Part shown: one piece after another, positions 15,860-29,274 of the stretch
Position numbering within the stretch: the stretch's first letter is position 1
Layout: every line of letters begins with the position of its first letter
Assembly (NCBI RefSeq): GCF_040954835.1
Contig: NC_090698.1
Span: 26,837,501-26,901,500 of the forward strand
Direction of reading: 5' to 3'
From: Lepisosteus oculatus
Taxonomy: Eukaryota > Chordata > Actinopteri > Semionotiformes > Lepisosteidae
DNA: 64,000 nt
Position numbers and translations under genes: made by a program
The notes under the pieces: generated by a model
What the model was told of the DNA's origin: nothing
The model's input: the letters and a program-made list of their open reading frames with translations, nothing else
Database searches by the model: none

Positions 15860-16440
15860 GTGTCCCCCTAAGCCCTGCTAAATTACAGGGTGTGTTGCGG
15901 CTCTATTGGCTGTAGGCCACACCTCCACCTCCTGCCTGCTTTTCATGAGTTACCAAGGTGACAGCAGGATACTCTGAGCACCTGAATACCACGAGAAGTC
16001 ACATCGCAGCAGGTGTTCCTAGTTATTTGAGTCCTGCTTAGTTTCTCCGTTAGCTGTTGTCCTGAAATTGTTGTCCCGTGATTCTGTACCCCTGCCTACC
16101 TGCTTTTTCCCCATCACTTGCTTGCTTCCTGACCCACCCAGACTGCACTTGGGAACCCTGTCTGGTGCTGTGCTGCCCTAGGCTGGTGGCGGCTTTACAT
16201 TTCTCTGTGAGTTTGGTCCAGCGGCTGCCTGTACACGTCTGTGTCCCTGGTGTGCATGATGGCGGTGAGGCCATGCTGCTGTGGCTCCAGGTGCAGACCG
16301 CCCCGCCCGGTCCTGTCCCTGCACTCTACAGCAATGAAGAGTCCATACTGGAGAAAGCCAGCCACTGGCCCAAGTCTGTGGCGCCCTTGCTCCTGGGTCT
16401 GTAATGCCTCCATACCCGTTCTGAGTGCTGTGGCGTAAGG
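15860..16440. repeat. GC-rich block, LTR-like
   Basis: Base composition jumps above that of both flanks. Pieces such as 'ctattggctgtaggccacacc' and the CCTGCCTACCTGC-type pyrimidine-rich strings resemble fish Ty3/gypsy LTRs. I could not find clean TG...CA ends or a target duplication. The open frames here (16,050-16,438, both strands) reflect composition and match no protein I know. Confidence 0.4.
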
Positions 16441-16880
16441 TCTAAAGGACAGAAAGAAAATGACCCAATCAACATGTTTACAAAATAAATTACTGCAGGA
16501 TCAATTCAGTTTCATGCGATTCAAAGCTGTAGATTTCAAACATTTACACAAAGTGTCTAATATTCTGATATGAAAAACCCTAACAGGTAGTGTTGCAGTT
16601 TAAAATACAGTACTACTGTAAGTGAACAGAAAGTTACCACCTCTATCATTGGGGCCATCCAGTTGGCATTTTAGCCCATAACGCTTATCTAATTAGAAAG
16701 CTCCTGATTGAGTTTCATCTCAACAACATAATGACCTCAAATATATGGCCAAGAAATCTCCACCTCTATTCTTAATACCGATAGGCATGCACATTTTAGT
16801 AAAATCACCGATTTAATTCATTTACTACTCATTCATTTACTATAACATACAGTACCTTACAGAATGTAGTGTGCACAAAT

Positions 16881-17099
16881 TTTGAAAAAAATTGGCATAA
16901 ACCTGTGGCACCTGTATAAAAAGGGCTGTAATTCCTGTATGGTTCACCCAATATAGATGTACTGTAAATACCCTTGAATTAAAGCTGACATTCTGCACTT
17001 TAACCTCAGTCATTGTTTTATTTCAAATCCAATGTACTGGAGTACAGAGCCAAAACAGCAAAAATTGTGTTACTGTCCAAATACTTATGGACTGCACTG
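16881..17099 (+). mobile_element. Tc1-like right end, 5'-truncated
   Basis: The sequence 'gaattaaagctgacattctgc', then 'actgtccaaatacttatgg' and a terminal CACTG followed by TA at 17,100-17,101 is the typical right inverted repeat of a fish Tc1 family. No transposase or left end remains. The segment 16,441-16,880 before it holds nothing I recognise. Confidence 0.7.
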
Positions 17100-17101
17100 T
17101 A

Positions 17102-18929
17102 GACTATGGGTTTTATCTCTGTCATCATTTAGAGTCAAATCTCGGGGGGAAAAAAAAGTTCCTGAGTGAAAAAACACATTACAAATGGCCCACTGGAATG
17201 ATATTTTAGGCAATTATTATTTGACATTGGTCATCAAAAGTATCTACAGTATCTACTTAAATCCTCCCTCTAGTGGGTTAAACTGGGTTAAAATCCAGGA
17301 ATGTAGAATGTGGGAACAAGCACTTCCATGTTAAAAGGGTTAATAGAGATAATGTTGTTATGGAAGTCAATTCAATGGGTGGCACACATCTCCATTGGCA
17401 ACAACATCATGATCAAGAGAAATAAGTGGCACAACCACAATGCTCATATTTACCAATGTAATGTCATTATGTATAAGACCTACATATATATTGATGATTT
17501 TTCTTTTATGTGAGCTCCATAACTGCCACAAAAGACAAATACCCAGAATTCATTACAGACCATCAAAACCAGGCCTATCTATATCATTTTATGCAGAGTA
17601 ACATTTCTTTTGTTCATGCAAAGCTACAAACACATTAGATCATACCCAACATCAATTTCTTCCCAATGCAAAAAAGCAAATGAGGTCTTAAATTCCTAAC
17701 AAGCTTGTCACAACCTCTCATAATACCATGCTCAAACAGGCTGATCAGTTAGCTTTGCAGTAAGTACAGTAGTGGCAGTAGTACAACACGCTTTGTGCTT
17801 CTGTGTATAATGTATGCGTCTGTATGATTTTTAAAACATCACAACACGTACAAGCTAATAATACCTACAAAATAATTTATATTGTGGAATTCAAAAGACA
17901 ATTTTATAGACTAAGCATGACTTTCTTATAAAGCTTATCAACAATACTGAGTTTTATTGAGACCCCAAACAGAATTAAAATTCAGAAATGCCAGGAACAG
18001 AAGCAAATTCACACTTAATTTACTTAACTTAATTTTTCTGTTCAGTTACAAAAGAGTTTATCTACTTTTGCCAGTTTACAGTTGTACGTCAAACACTTTA
18101 TTCTCAAGGTTTTCAGTGCTGAACAAACTTTGACTGCTGTTGCCATAGCAATACCAGGGACAATGTGATATTTTTGGAATTTGTGGTAAAGGAGACTGAG
18201 CTGAGTAAACTTCAGTTTTGTAGTCCCAATTACCTCTGTAATTTTACTTATACTGTACATGTATCATAGTCTACTGCATATGACCTAAAGCCTTACCAAA
18301 AAGTACAGTACTTACATACTGTATAATGTGCTTGTAAAAATCCAATAATCATTTAATGTTTATACAGGCATGCAGAGATCATTTTTTGCTGTAAAATATT
18401 CATTTTTGTTAATAATGTAATGTATAATTCTCAGTGTTGAAGTCTATTGAAGTTAACCGGGACCTGAGCATTGCTTACATTCAAATATCCCTGATCTATA
18501 TTTATAATTATATTAAGCAAAATGACTGATGATTATATCAAACGTTTCATTGACTAAGCTTTTCATCATTTTAGCCCGCTAGCATAAAAATCATTCGAAC
18601 AACTGCAATTAAATTAATTCCTGACCGTAAACCATTTTGCTTTTTCCATTACTAATTTAAAAACTTGCTTGGTCTGCGTCAGTGGGCCCTGTCAGTTAAC
18701 AAAGAAGAAAAAAAAAACTCACCTTTAAGAAAAATCAAGCCAGACAAATATACAGTATACAGTGGTACATATTCCTGACAATCCCTGAAACCTGGAAAAG
18801 GTTCTTCACATAATTTTACAGAGAAATTATGTGCTTGGTATGGTGATACAGTATATAACTAACATGTGGGAGATTGTTGAGATATATAGTACAATATCAC
18901 ATAGGCAGTGTAGACTATGTGATAGTGTC
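17102..18929. other. Intergenic stretch, nothing recognised
   Basis: AT-rich unique-looking DNA. I see no gene, RNA gene or repeat with identifiable ends on either strand. Confidence 0.6.
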
Positions 18930-19210
18930 GGTAGTGTTACAGTAGGAGGCTGCCTGAGCAGCAGCAGAGCGCGTTGTCTTCCGTGCGGTGTGCCGGTGTG
19001 TGGGCGTCTGCAAAGGTTTCGGTTCTCTGATCGCAGAGATTTGTTTGTGCCGCCTGTGAGGGGAAAACACATTCGGTTCTACCGTGAACGCTGCCTGTGG
19101 CCGCGTAGGGAGCTTAAATCGCAGCGCTGATTAGCGTCAGGTGTGGAAGCTGCACATTCCCACGCGCCGCGGAGTGGGAAGTGCAGTGGGAGGTGTGTTC
19201 CCCTGTCACA
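18930..19210. other. Small CpG-rich patch
   Basis: In otherwise CpG-poor DNA this 280-bp stretch has many CpGs ('agagcgcgttg', 'ccgcgtaggg', 'cacgcgccgcgg'). 'gctgattagcgtcaggtgtgg' resembles parts of some fish gypsy LTRs. It could be a remnant LTR or a small promoter-like island. No gene starts here that I can support. Confidence 0.4.
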
Positions 19211-21558
19211 ACTGTATATATCCAAGCTTTCAAAGACCATTCAAAGATAACATTTCATGCACAACATGGGCATCCGCAGCCAACAGAACATGCAACTCCT
19301 GCTGTGATTTGGAGGGTGGAAAACCAAACCACCAATGAAAGTGTGAAACCGTTGTGAAAGTGGCAAATTGTAGGTGTCAGGAGAGCCATTTGCCATTATC
19401 GCTACAGCACTGGGGGAATGACAGAGCTGTGAGCTGCATACTTTTCATACCATACAGTGTCATCTGCCGTCTTCAGTGAGCAGCACCACTGTAGGTGCCT
19501 TCCCACCGACTGTAACACTGTCATTTTTTATTGATAAATCCAGGTTTTCACAATTCTCAGATACTGGCTGCATGATACTATCCAGCACAGGACTTTTCAT
19601 TGAGAGGTCTGCAAGACATGTTGTACTGAAGATGGTGGTCTTTCTCACAAATCGTGGGTTACTCGTTACGTTTTTTTTAATTCCAATATCCCAATACAGT
19701 ATTATGATTCTGCAGGAGGGACGTCTGACTTTACGTAAAAAAACTTGTCTTTACGAGGAGGTCTAGCTTTTGGGAATTTCACATAGCCTGTGCAACACAA
19801 GAATAGAGGGTGTGAAGGCATTACACATTTCTTAGCCTTGGCCAGTAACCAGGCAGGTGAAGTGAGCAATTTAGATTAATTTCCAGTAAAACCCAGGAGA
19901 TTGCAGAGCACTGCTGCTTAACATGGTCTTGCTTAAGTCAATGTGACCCTCCAGGAAATCCTTAACCTGCTGAAAATTGGTGGCTTAGCCAATGGTTCTG
20001 TGCAAAAGGACAGAAAATGGCATTCTCACCTGGAACTAGCGTACATTGTGTTTTCAAACATCCTGACAATGCACTCTGTATTTGGGAAAAATTAATGTGT
20101 TGAAAAGAAAAATGATCGGGGAATAGTTCTGGGATTTAATTAAATTGGTTGAGTGTTTTTGATCTGTCAGCAGGCCTTTGTTTCAAAGACACTCTTTTTT
20201 CATGCTTTACTGTGGCTATGCTGCAGCAAATACAGTAAATTGTGCTGCTAAAGAACATACAGGTATGGTGCTATGCCAAAGGTATACTAAGGTGTTCTTC
20301 GTATTCGATACCACTGAAAACTCTATACACGGAATTACTTCACAGAAGCCAGACTCAGCTTCAGCACTGTCCTGTTTTAGAGAAGTACAAGAATGAGGAT
20401 ACAGCTTCTTTCCAATGCAGGTGTCTTCTGCTGAGCAGTTCACTGCTTTGATGTATTAAAATGTAATCCATCTCTTGATCTAAACTTGGACACATGCTAG
20501 GTTCTTTAGGAAGAAGATTTTTAGTTTATCTTTTTTCAGAGCATGTTGGGAAAACACAAAATTATAGTCTCTGCCAGTAAGGGAAACACTGCTCAGTTCT
20601 TCAATGTCTAAAACAATGGAATTTGATTTCATCATCTTAAACCTCTAATTAGACTAGATAGGCCCTCATTGAGGCATACAAATATTTCATTGGTCTATTA
20701 CACAAAGCATAGAGTAAGCTACCACAAACAATTGCAGAAGAAACATTCAAGGAATGGCTTATTTTAAAATATATATTTTCTTAAAAAATGATGTTTCCAC
20801 TTTTAGAATTCTGTACATATTTTCTTCATTCCTTGAGGTTTGTTTGCAATGATAAATATACACAGTGTGTGGAGATTTATTAAGGAGAAAAAGCGTGTAA
20901 ACAGTGAAATAATTAGAGCAGATCAGGAAAGGCGGATTGTATTCTATCAATCATTCAGGCTATCTCTAATAGGACTCACAAAGTCAGTGTTCATTTGAAA
21001 AATCTATTTAGCCTGCAGGAAAGACTTGTACATAAGTCCTAAATGAAACACTGCTACAAATAGCACTAGAGATTTCAAATACAGTACGGTTCACTGGAAT
21101 ACAGAGCTGAGTGCAGTAGGTGCTTTCAAAGAGTGGCACCAAACTGTATAGAGGTTTTGGGCAGAATATTGTATGGGTCAATGGAAAAGCACATTTCTGA
21201 TGCATTGACTCACCCTAAGAGAAAAGAAAATGCACAACTGGATAAGCAGACGCATAGGACATGGCAAATGGCAGGTAGAATCCAGATGATCCCTTAATTT
21301 GCACACAGACAGCAAATTTAGTTTCAAAAGTGCTAGAAAATTACAGTATCTGTAATCTTCAAAATGATCATGGGAGAAACAACAGCGTTGTGTGAATGTG
21401 TAGAATTGATTCCAAAATTAAAAACTGATTCAATTGATTCATAGCTTAAAGAATCCCTGCTATGATACTGTATGATTACCAAGGGAAATAGCCTTACTAT
21501 TTACGTGTCTTATGGATAATCATTTTATTCATCAATTCAGACCAGGGTGAACAAACAG
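19211..21558. other. Intergenic stretch, no gene recognised
   Basis: Several short open frames occur but none resembles a known protein or has splice signals in a convincing arrangement. A segment near 20,640-20,760 may be a very old LINE tail. I cannot support more. Confidence 0.5.
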
Positions 21559-21560
21559 TA

Positions 21561-23074
21561 CAGTGGATATAGAAAATCACCACCCCCTTTCAAAATTTGT
21601 ACCTTTTGTCGTATGACACTCTGAAAATAAAAACAAATTAAACTAGGCTTCCATTTTTATTTAAACACAGTAACCCACATTTGCAAAGTGAAAATAAAAA
21701 TCTAAACCATTCTGAAAATCAATAAATATTCCATCACTAAAATACCTTATTTGGATAAGTAAACACCATCCTTACAATTGCATTTGTAAAGTTGCTCATG
21801 TATAACCAATCACCTTACAGATCACACAACAAACTTATTGGCTCCCACTCGTGATCAGTTGTGGTGATTTTGATTTGTTCAGAATAAAAGCAGCTGTTTT
21901 TAGAGGATTCCACTGCTTGGTAGTGCATTTCAAAGCAAAGAACTTTCAAGCAAAGAGCTTTCAAAAGAACTTTGAGAGTTGTTGTGTAAAAAGCCACAAG
22001 CCAGGAGATGGGTATGAAAACATTTCAAGGGCTTTAAGTATCCCATAAATCACAGTCAAGACCATCATTAAGAAGTGGACAGCGTATGACTGATCAAGAA
22101 GGAGACTGATCAGAGAGGCTACCAAGAGACCGATGGAAGCTTTGAAGGAACTACAGGCCTTTATGGCAAAGACTGGTCATTGTGTGCATGTGACAACAAT
22201 ATCACAAGCGCTCCACAAATCTGACCTGTATAGAAGGGTGGCAAGAAAAAAGCCACATCAAGTCTTATAAGACTGTGGCCTCATCAAGATTCTGCGGCCA
22301 AGTTGCAAAAGGTGTTGTAGTCAGATGAGACTAAAATCAAACTTTTTGGATGGAATGCAAAACAGCACGTCTGGCAAAAACCCAATGCATCTTATCATCC
22401 AAAGAACACCATTCCTACAGTAAAGCATGGTGGTGGCAGCATCCTGTTATGGGGCTCTTTCTCTTCAACTGGGACTGGGACACTTGTCAGGATAGAAGGG
22501 AAGATGGATGGTGCAAAATACAGGCAAATTCTTGAAGAAAACATGCAGCCATCCGCCAGGAAGTTGAAAATAGGAAGATGGTTCACCTTTCAACATGACA
22601 ATGACCCAAAGCACACCACCAAAGCAACCATATATTGACTGAAGGACAGGAAGGTGAATGCCTAGTCAGAGCCCCGACCTAAATCCCATCGAACATCTTT
22701 GGAATAACCTGAAGAGGGCAGTCCATCAACGGTCACCACGCAGTTTGACCGAGCTTGAAGCAAATACAGTTTGAAGGAGGAATGGGCAAACATTCTTCCC
22801 TCTAGGTGTGCAAATTTGGTAGAGATATATCCAAACAGATTCAAGGCTGTGATTCAAGCAAACACCAAGTATTAATTCAGGAGGTGTTCTCTTATCCAAC
22901 CTAGTTATTCTACTTTTTTTTCAGAAGTTTTCTTTCTTGTTTCACTTGGATGTTGCAAGGTACAACTTGTTAATTAAACTGGAAAAAGTCTGATTTTATT
23001 TGTCTTCTTTTTGGGCTTTAGGGCAACAAAAGTTGAACATTTTGTACAGGGGTGGTGACTTTCTATACCCACTG
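21561..23074 (+). mobile_element. Tc1-like element with both ends, dead transposase
   Basis: The element is bounded by TA at 21,559-21,560 and 23,075-23,076. The left end CAGTGGATATAGAAAATCACC pairs with the inverted right end (GGTGACTTTCTATACCCACTG), so both termini are readable. The length is 1,514 bp, normal for Tc1. The transposase runs on the + strand (about 21,950-22,875). DETKIKLF near 22,327, HDNDPKHT near 22,597 and [11 protein letters not shown] near 22,672 keep the catalytic D, D and E, but in-frame stops and frameshifts break the gene. It is older than the copy at 41,809. Confidence 0.88.
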
Positions 23075-23076
23075 TA

Positions 23077-25904
23077 CATGTTTCTGTGCAAGGCTATTGT
23101 AAAAGAACAGTCTTCACTAGGAGCCCAGTTTATAAGCAAAGCATGAATTGCAAACTGAAACAGCATGATAGACCAACCTACTGTAGATCACACTAACAGT
23201 CTAGATCACCCTAAAAAAGCTTCCCTTCTACCAGCAGTGTTGAAATATTTGCTGTGTTGGTGGGTATTACAACAGTCATAATAAATCTGAGAATTAAAGC
23301 TAAAGCACTGTATGTTCAGTTCAGTATTCAGACTTAACAGTTGCCATCTATTGAAACAGTGAACATTTATGTTTCTGGTGCTTAGTGCTTGATGGGTGCC
23401 TTCCATAATTTGTGAATTACATTATATCCAATAATAAGAACTCAATGCAGAGAGCTTTCTGTGTTTGTTCTGGGACCAAGTCAATGAAAGTCTCGTTGGA
23501 ATTGTTTGAAACTATTGCTTTTTAGGCACCGATTTAAGAAATGAAAGAAATATAATATCATAGAAAAATTGCTATTGTTATCATCATCATTCCTTGAACA
23601 ACAACTCCACTGGATTAAGTAATAGATAAAATAATGTAATAAAAAGTGAAACTTACACTGTAAGAATTATGTCTGCATTGCTGCTAAGTGTCCTGCTAAA
23701 AGCCCCGCAGTTGCCTTAAAGCATGTGTGCACTCTATACAAAAGATAGGCAATTGTCAATACCTTGTTCCATTTACAGCTCTTGATAATCTATGGGGTTG
23801 TTCAAGAGATAATTAGGTGACTGCTTCAGGGTAAAAGACCTCATAAGCTCCACATGTTTTATGTTTGAAAGTTTCCATTAATGGATGTTCACACCTGAAT
23901 ATATTTCTTATCTTTAAACCCGCTCATCTTCCTGAAGAAGACAGCTAATTTACGGAACACTACCATAATTCTTTGAGCACATTATCAGAAGGAACAATGG
24001 CAGCTAGTTAGCTGTTTAGAATCTTATTCTTTGCAACATAAAGCAGCTTGAATTTTATGAAGTGATGCTACTGGGCAAAACCTTATTGGAATTCAAGTAT
24101 CTTAGGATCAGTTATCTTAATTTCCTTTATAATTATGCATTTAGAATGTTATTGATGTATACAGCATAAAACCTAATAGCACCCCACTAATAATGAATTC
24201 CACTGAGTGAAAGAGAGGATGGTAGCAAAGGTGCCCTCCTGAAATCCGGGCCTGTAAAACCTCAACATCCAGTAAGCCAAGGAGGGTCATCAGAACAAAA
24301 TAATTCTTATTGAGGTGGCTGGACTCAAATGTGCACATCTTGTTTGCTCTGATGAACATATGGTATGTAGACGTTTTAAAATAAGTAAAAAAAGATTTTA
24401 TACTGGGTCCCCAGGCACCTACTCTGCCTTCCTCCAACTCCGGCCCTGGAGTTACTATTTATTGAGTTACCATTTCTAAAAATGTCAATGCAGAGTAATG
24501 ACTAAAAGGGTAGGCTGTTAAAAACTGGTAGATGAACAAAATGTTATACATACTGTACTGTATGTAGCAGGAAAGCTAACCCTTGGTCACTCTGCATGGG
24601 GGTCCTGGCCTCCTTGTCCTCTGGCCGGGAGGTCAGCCCTCAACCAAGCGGGTTAAGCCAACATGTCGCTCCATGATGCTTTCATCTTGGGTGTTTGTCA
24701 TTCCTAGTGAAACACAGGAATTTAGGCAGGGGTTAACAATATTGTTCTTCTGCACAGTACCATGAAATGCAAATAGCCAGGAACATGATTTAATCCAAAG
24801 AATGGCAACTCCTATAGTTGTGTCCCTGGTCTCCACCCTGGGTTTATCTGGTCCAGAGTGGAGTGTTCCACCTACTGGTCTGACAACACTTACAACAGCA
24901 ATCTAGTTTTTCTCAGAGGCCTCCCATTCCCGTACTGACCATGCCCAACCTTGTTTAATTTCTGATATGTGACTCTATAGGGTTAGAAAGTGGTAATGTG
25001 GCTGTAAACACTCCTCAAGGTTTTGTGTGACAGATATTGGAATTGAAAGTGATTTGTGTTATGCTTAAGACACTGTTAACCCACTAAAAGGTTAAAGGCC
25101 AAACTTTAATAGGAAGTAACAGTACCAGTGTGACAAGTCATTAGCAGTGGCTGATGGAGTCTCAGCTGATGAACTGCTGTGTTTTGCTGTTTGCAAGATT
25201 TGTAACTTCAAGGCTTCACAATCCAGGAACCGCCCAAGCAAAAGTTGAATATTATAAAGACTATTACAATGATTACAAAGGGATACATACTGAGCTGCTA
25301 CTGTATATAAGATATTGTTTTGCCAAACCAAAAGAAAACATTTTATTGTAAGTCAATGGGCTTGCTTAACATTTAAATGAAGAACAATCCTTTGACTTTT
25401 CTTTTTCGGTCTTCCATTTAGTAAAAGATCCCTAAAACAATATCCCCAATTTACTACCATTCCTCCTTTGTGACTTTTTAGATATTTTAAATATATTTGA
25501 GCGCATATTTTTTGAGTATCTGCCTTAGGCTCAATGTCTCTAAATCATGGAAAGATTAGTTTCATTTTGGGGGATCTTAAACAATGAGTATAGGAAGCTC
25601 CTTCATGTGCACCTAACATACTGAAGTCAGAAAGAAGGTAATTGTTTAAACTAAATATGGAAAATCTGCTACTCTGCCGAATTTCTGACAATGCTGAATG
25701 ACATGCTCAGCCTGGAGATCACACTGGGATGCCTCTATTTCTGATAGTTTATCCCACAGCCAGTCTTTTTATAATTTCCTTTTAAAAAAAAACCTCCAAA
25801 TTTTAATCAGGAATGTAATGTCATACAGTAGCTATCACTGTAATTATGCAAAAATGTACTGAAATGTTCAGCAGCTTTGAAAGGTTAATGGTCATGTGCT
25901 AATC
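23077..25904. other. Intergenic stretch, nothing firmly recognised
   Basis: AT-rich DNA. A slightly GC-richer piece near 24,570-24,700 looks repeat-like but I cannot place it. No gene is supported. Confidence 0.5.
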
Positions 25905-26135
25905 AGACCTCTTCAGAATCAACAGCGAAACATGAGCCAGAAAACTCAAGTGGAAACCATGAGAAATGTTGTGCAAACAGAACAGGGAGCAGTGATTTAC
26001 ACCAAGGGGTAATCTGGAACAAGATACCAAGCCACGCTTTTGAAGCTGATCCCATGTCTTTCTTCAAGAAACAGTTCAAAGAAATCCTCAGATGAATTAG
26101 ATAAATCAACCAAATGTGTTTAATGGGTCACATTT
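25905..26135 (-). repeat. Dispersed repeat, opposite orientation to 7385-7690
   Basis: The wording 'ttgaagctgatcccatgtctttcttcaagaaacagttcaa'-like, followed by 'atcctcagatgaattag', is the reverse-strand form of the repeat at 7385-7690 and 35,815-36,010, with about 70-75% similarity judged by eye. Confidence 0.5.
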
Positions 26136-27785
26136 GAGGCCTGATGATTGTATCCTTTTGAGATTCACTTTCTTTTTTCTGGTATTTAATGATCCAGCAA
26201 GATCTCTTAAGTGATGCTTAAGTGATATTTAATGCTAGCAAAGTAATTAGCAATTTCTTTCTCATGTTTTTTGCAATAGTTCTGCTGCTAAAAACTGATG
26301 CACTAATGCATTAGTTCTTCATGGCTTAAAGACTTCATACTTCCTTGCGGGAGTATGAGAGAGTCACCTAGCTATTAAAATGGCCTACATTAACAGTAAA
26401 AAAAAGAAAACAGTTTCTTAACAGGAAATTTGAAGTTCTGTCATTCCTGCTTTATTTTTGTGCTTCAAAAGAACAATATTGTATCAGTATATTGTATAAT
26501 CCATAACATGGTTTCTTTGGTGCTCTTGTCAAGCTGCATGACTCCGTCTGTTTATAAACAAATGGCATGCGGCAGAATGGATCCAGAATAGAAAGGATTA
26601 GAGTCTAATTTGTAACCATGGCTCCTAATCAATGTGAAAATATATCACTGAGTAGGAGGAAAATAGCCTACTCTTCATTATCACAGGGAAATAATTGTAC
26701 ATTATGAGAGCCTCACACAACTACTTTTTCTGTTGGATGGTTAAATATGATTTTAAGTCTAATTAGTTGTAAGTATCCAATGTATGACAATGGATTTTTA
26801 ATTGAAACCTTTCCAATGTGTCTTAACGAAATCTCTGTGTATCTAAATACGACTCTGGGGATATTAAAAGCTGTGTATACAGTAAATCATTTGACTGAAT
26901 AAGAAGTGTACAATAGGTGCATATTCTTTGAAAAAAATGAATGGCTGTTTTACTGAAAAACAACAGGATGGGGGAATCAGGACAAACGTTCTGAAATTGA
27001 AAAATTTCCATGCAACAACAGACATGTACAGTATGCCTGCATTTTTTTATTTGAAATTTTCGTCATCAAATTACCACCGCTGGGTTCAAATCTCTGCTGG
27101 TCATTCTGACAGCACACAATTTTTGTAATGTACTATCTTTTGTTGCCCAGTCAATCCTGATCATCATGAATATGCACTCTTTTCATACTCCAATATAGAC
27201 CATCCAATGAACTTTCATTAATCTAAAGTCAGATGACTGAGGAAGCTACAGTACTGCCCTGTAATTTAAGTCACTGAAGTTAAGAATGGCTGGTTATCAT
27301 ATTGATACTCCAAACCATTCCTTTACCCACAAATCACATTCTTGAGGAAATCACACAGCTCAGAAGAGTGGAGTGTTTTTTCCAATAAAGCACCTCATTG
27401 CTTTATTCCTCTTTTAGCCACTTTTATTTGTGTATTCACCAGATTTACTGTTGATCTACTGTTGATTGTTGTCTGAGCTCAATCAACTGTGCACAGTTTA
27501 TTTACAATAGTCACTTTTCTCTTTTAACATACTCATCCATGCAACATACAATTATTGATAATCATTTTATTTCCTTCAAAGGAGAATAAAATTACATGGA
27601 AGTCAATCTGGTGGCTAGTTCATATGATCCTCTTCTGTCGGGTTCTGGACACTCGCTACAATGACAGCTGTGACTGAGAGGGAAAAAGTTACATACAGTG
27701 TATCAACAAAAAGATTAAATAATACTGTATGCAGTTTCTCAATAGACATATAATGCAAAACATTGTATGTACTGTGTGATTCTTC
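26136..27785. other. Intergenic stretch, nothing recognised
   Basis: AT-rich, with no gene, RNA gene or repeat with identifiable ends. Confidence 0.55.
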
Positions 27786-27789
27786 TTGT

Positions 27790-29015
27790 CTTTAGTCCTT
27801 GTCATTCTCACTGGAACATAAGGCATTCACAACAAATTTCCACTCTTGATCTTGTACTGATTGATTTGCTTGGCGAAGACATATTGCAAGACATATTGAA
27901 GGATCTGATTTTGATGAGCAATGTGTGTCTGCAAGTTGTGGCTAGTTGTCCTTTTCACTTTCCTGTGGGGTTTATTCCAAGGTTTGTGTTCTAATGTTTG
28001 GTCAATCCATATCCTCTTGTGAACTTTGATTCACAAGTTTATATTGTTGTTGTTGCTTGTTGTGTTCTTTTCCAGATTCCAGATTCAAATGCCCATGATT
28101 TGTCTCAAGCAAATGTTGACAAACACTTGTAATTTCTGTATGTATCTCCAGCTTTTGGAACCCTTCAGCAATCTTAATATTGCAGTTGAACAGTCTCAAT
28201 TTTATGGTCTACAGTACTGTATATCTTTATTTCTCCTGACTGAGAGAAAGTATGACAAATTCTAGCTTTATTGTCTTTGTCTGCTCCACCTTTCTTGCTG
28301 CCTATGCTATTAAGGTAAGTAAATGTTTTGACCTCTTTAATGTCTTGTCCTTGAACATATTCCTATTGTCTTTATTTTCATCAAATTTATCTGAAGTCTT
28401 GTGTCCCTGGTTACTCTATGGAGGCTTTCTGTTCTTTTCCTGCATATACTGGAAAATATATAACAGGAGTACCACATATTTTGCAAAATCCAGGTCTTTC
28501 TGCTTGTTGGTGAATGTCCATTGACCATTGGTGGGTTTATTGTCATTTGAAACATAGTCCTTTCTATCCCTTTTGAGAAGATCAGGGAGGATAACAAGCT
28601 GCCCTGTCTAACAAGCATGTTCATGGTGAATGCCTTGGATAAATTGTTGTGGTGTACAGTATACTGTACTGTAACTTACAAGATGTACATGTTTTGAATC
28701 ATGTTTTGAATTTATACATGTTTTGAATCATGCAGAATATAGTTTCCAGAAGTATTTCCAGATCTGCTTTCTACATGATCAAAAGCCTTTCAAAATCCAC
28801 TAAGTAATTGTACAGTGGAGTCTACCATTCAATAGAAACTGTTCTATCAATAATTCAGAGCTTTTGAATCTCGTCTCTGCGTGATCTTTCAACCCAGAAT
28901 CCGGCTTGTTCACCTCTCAACATGTATTCTACAGGTTACCTTATTCTCTTCAGTATCACCCTTGAAAATACAGTGTCTTACTCGCTGCTGAAAGAAGCTT
29001 TATGCCCCTCCAGTC
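27790..29015 (-). mobile_element. LINE reverse-transcriptase remnant
   Basis: Read on the minus strand, frames broken by stops give the order of a non-LTR retrotransposon RT. DWRGIKLLSAASKTL (about 29,005-28,960) is followed by DHAETRFKSSELLIEQFLL near 28,870, and by WILKGF near 28,795 in place of the 'DFEKAFD' block. VRQGSLLSSLIF (near 28,610-28,575) corresponds to the family's GVRQGC.LSP.LF. A distal KLQVFVNICLRQIMGI (near 28,140-28,095) recalls the region after the RT palm. The 5' endonuclease is absent. The exact clade is not resolved. Confidence 0.68.
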
Positions 29016-29274
29016 AAGCAGATTGTTATCTTTTTGCCATTATGCTCATGCTGTAGTGTTTCTTCTTCCCATTCGCTTTGCAGGAGGTATCATTATTTCT
29101 TATTTTGTAATGACTCCAAAGTTAATCTCTAGTTTGTTTCCTTCATTAATTTCGTGTATATTTATTGATTACTCAAATTTCTTATTTTTTTGTGTATTAT
29201 TCTGTTGATATTTGTCTATTTCCTGATAGTCACCAAGTGATACTACATCTATATACAGTATACTACAATATAAT

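Noticed and set aside
16050..16438. Overlapping open frames on both strands
   Set aside because: Length is explained by the GC-rich, stop-poor composition of an LTR-like block.
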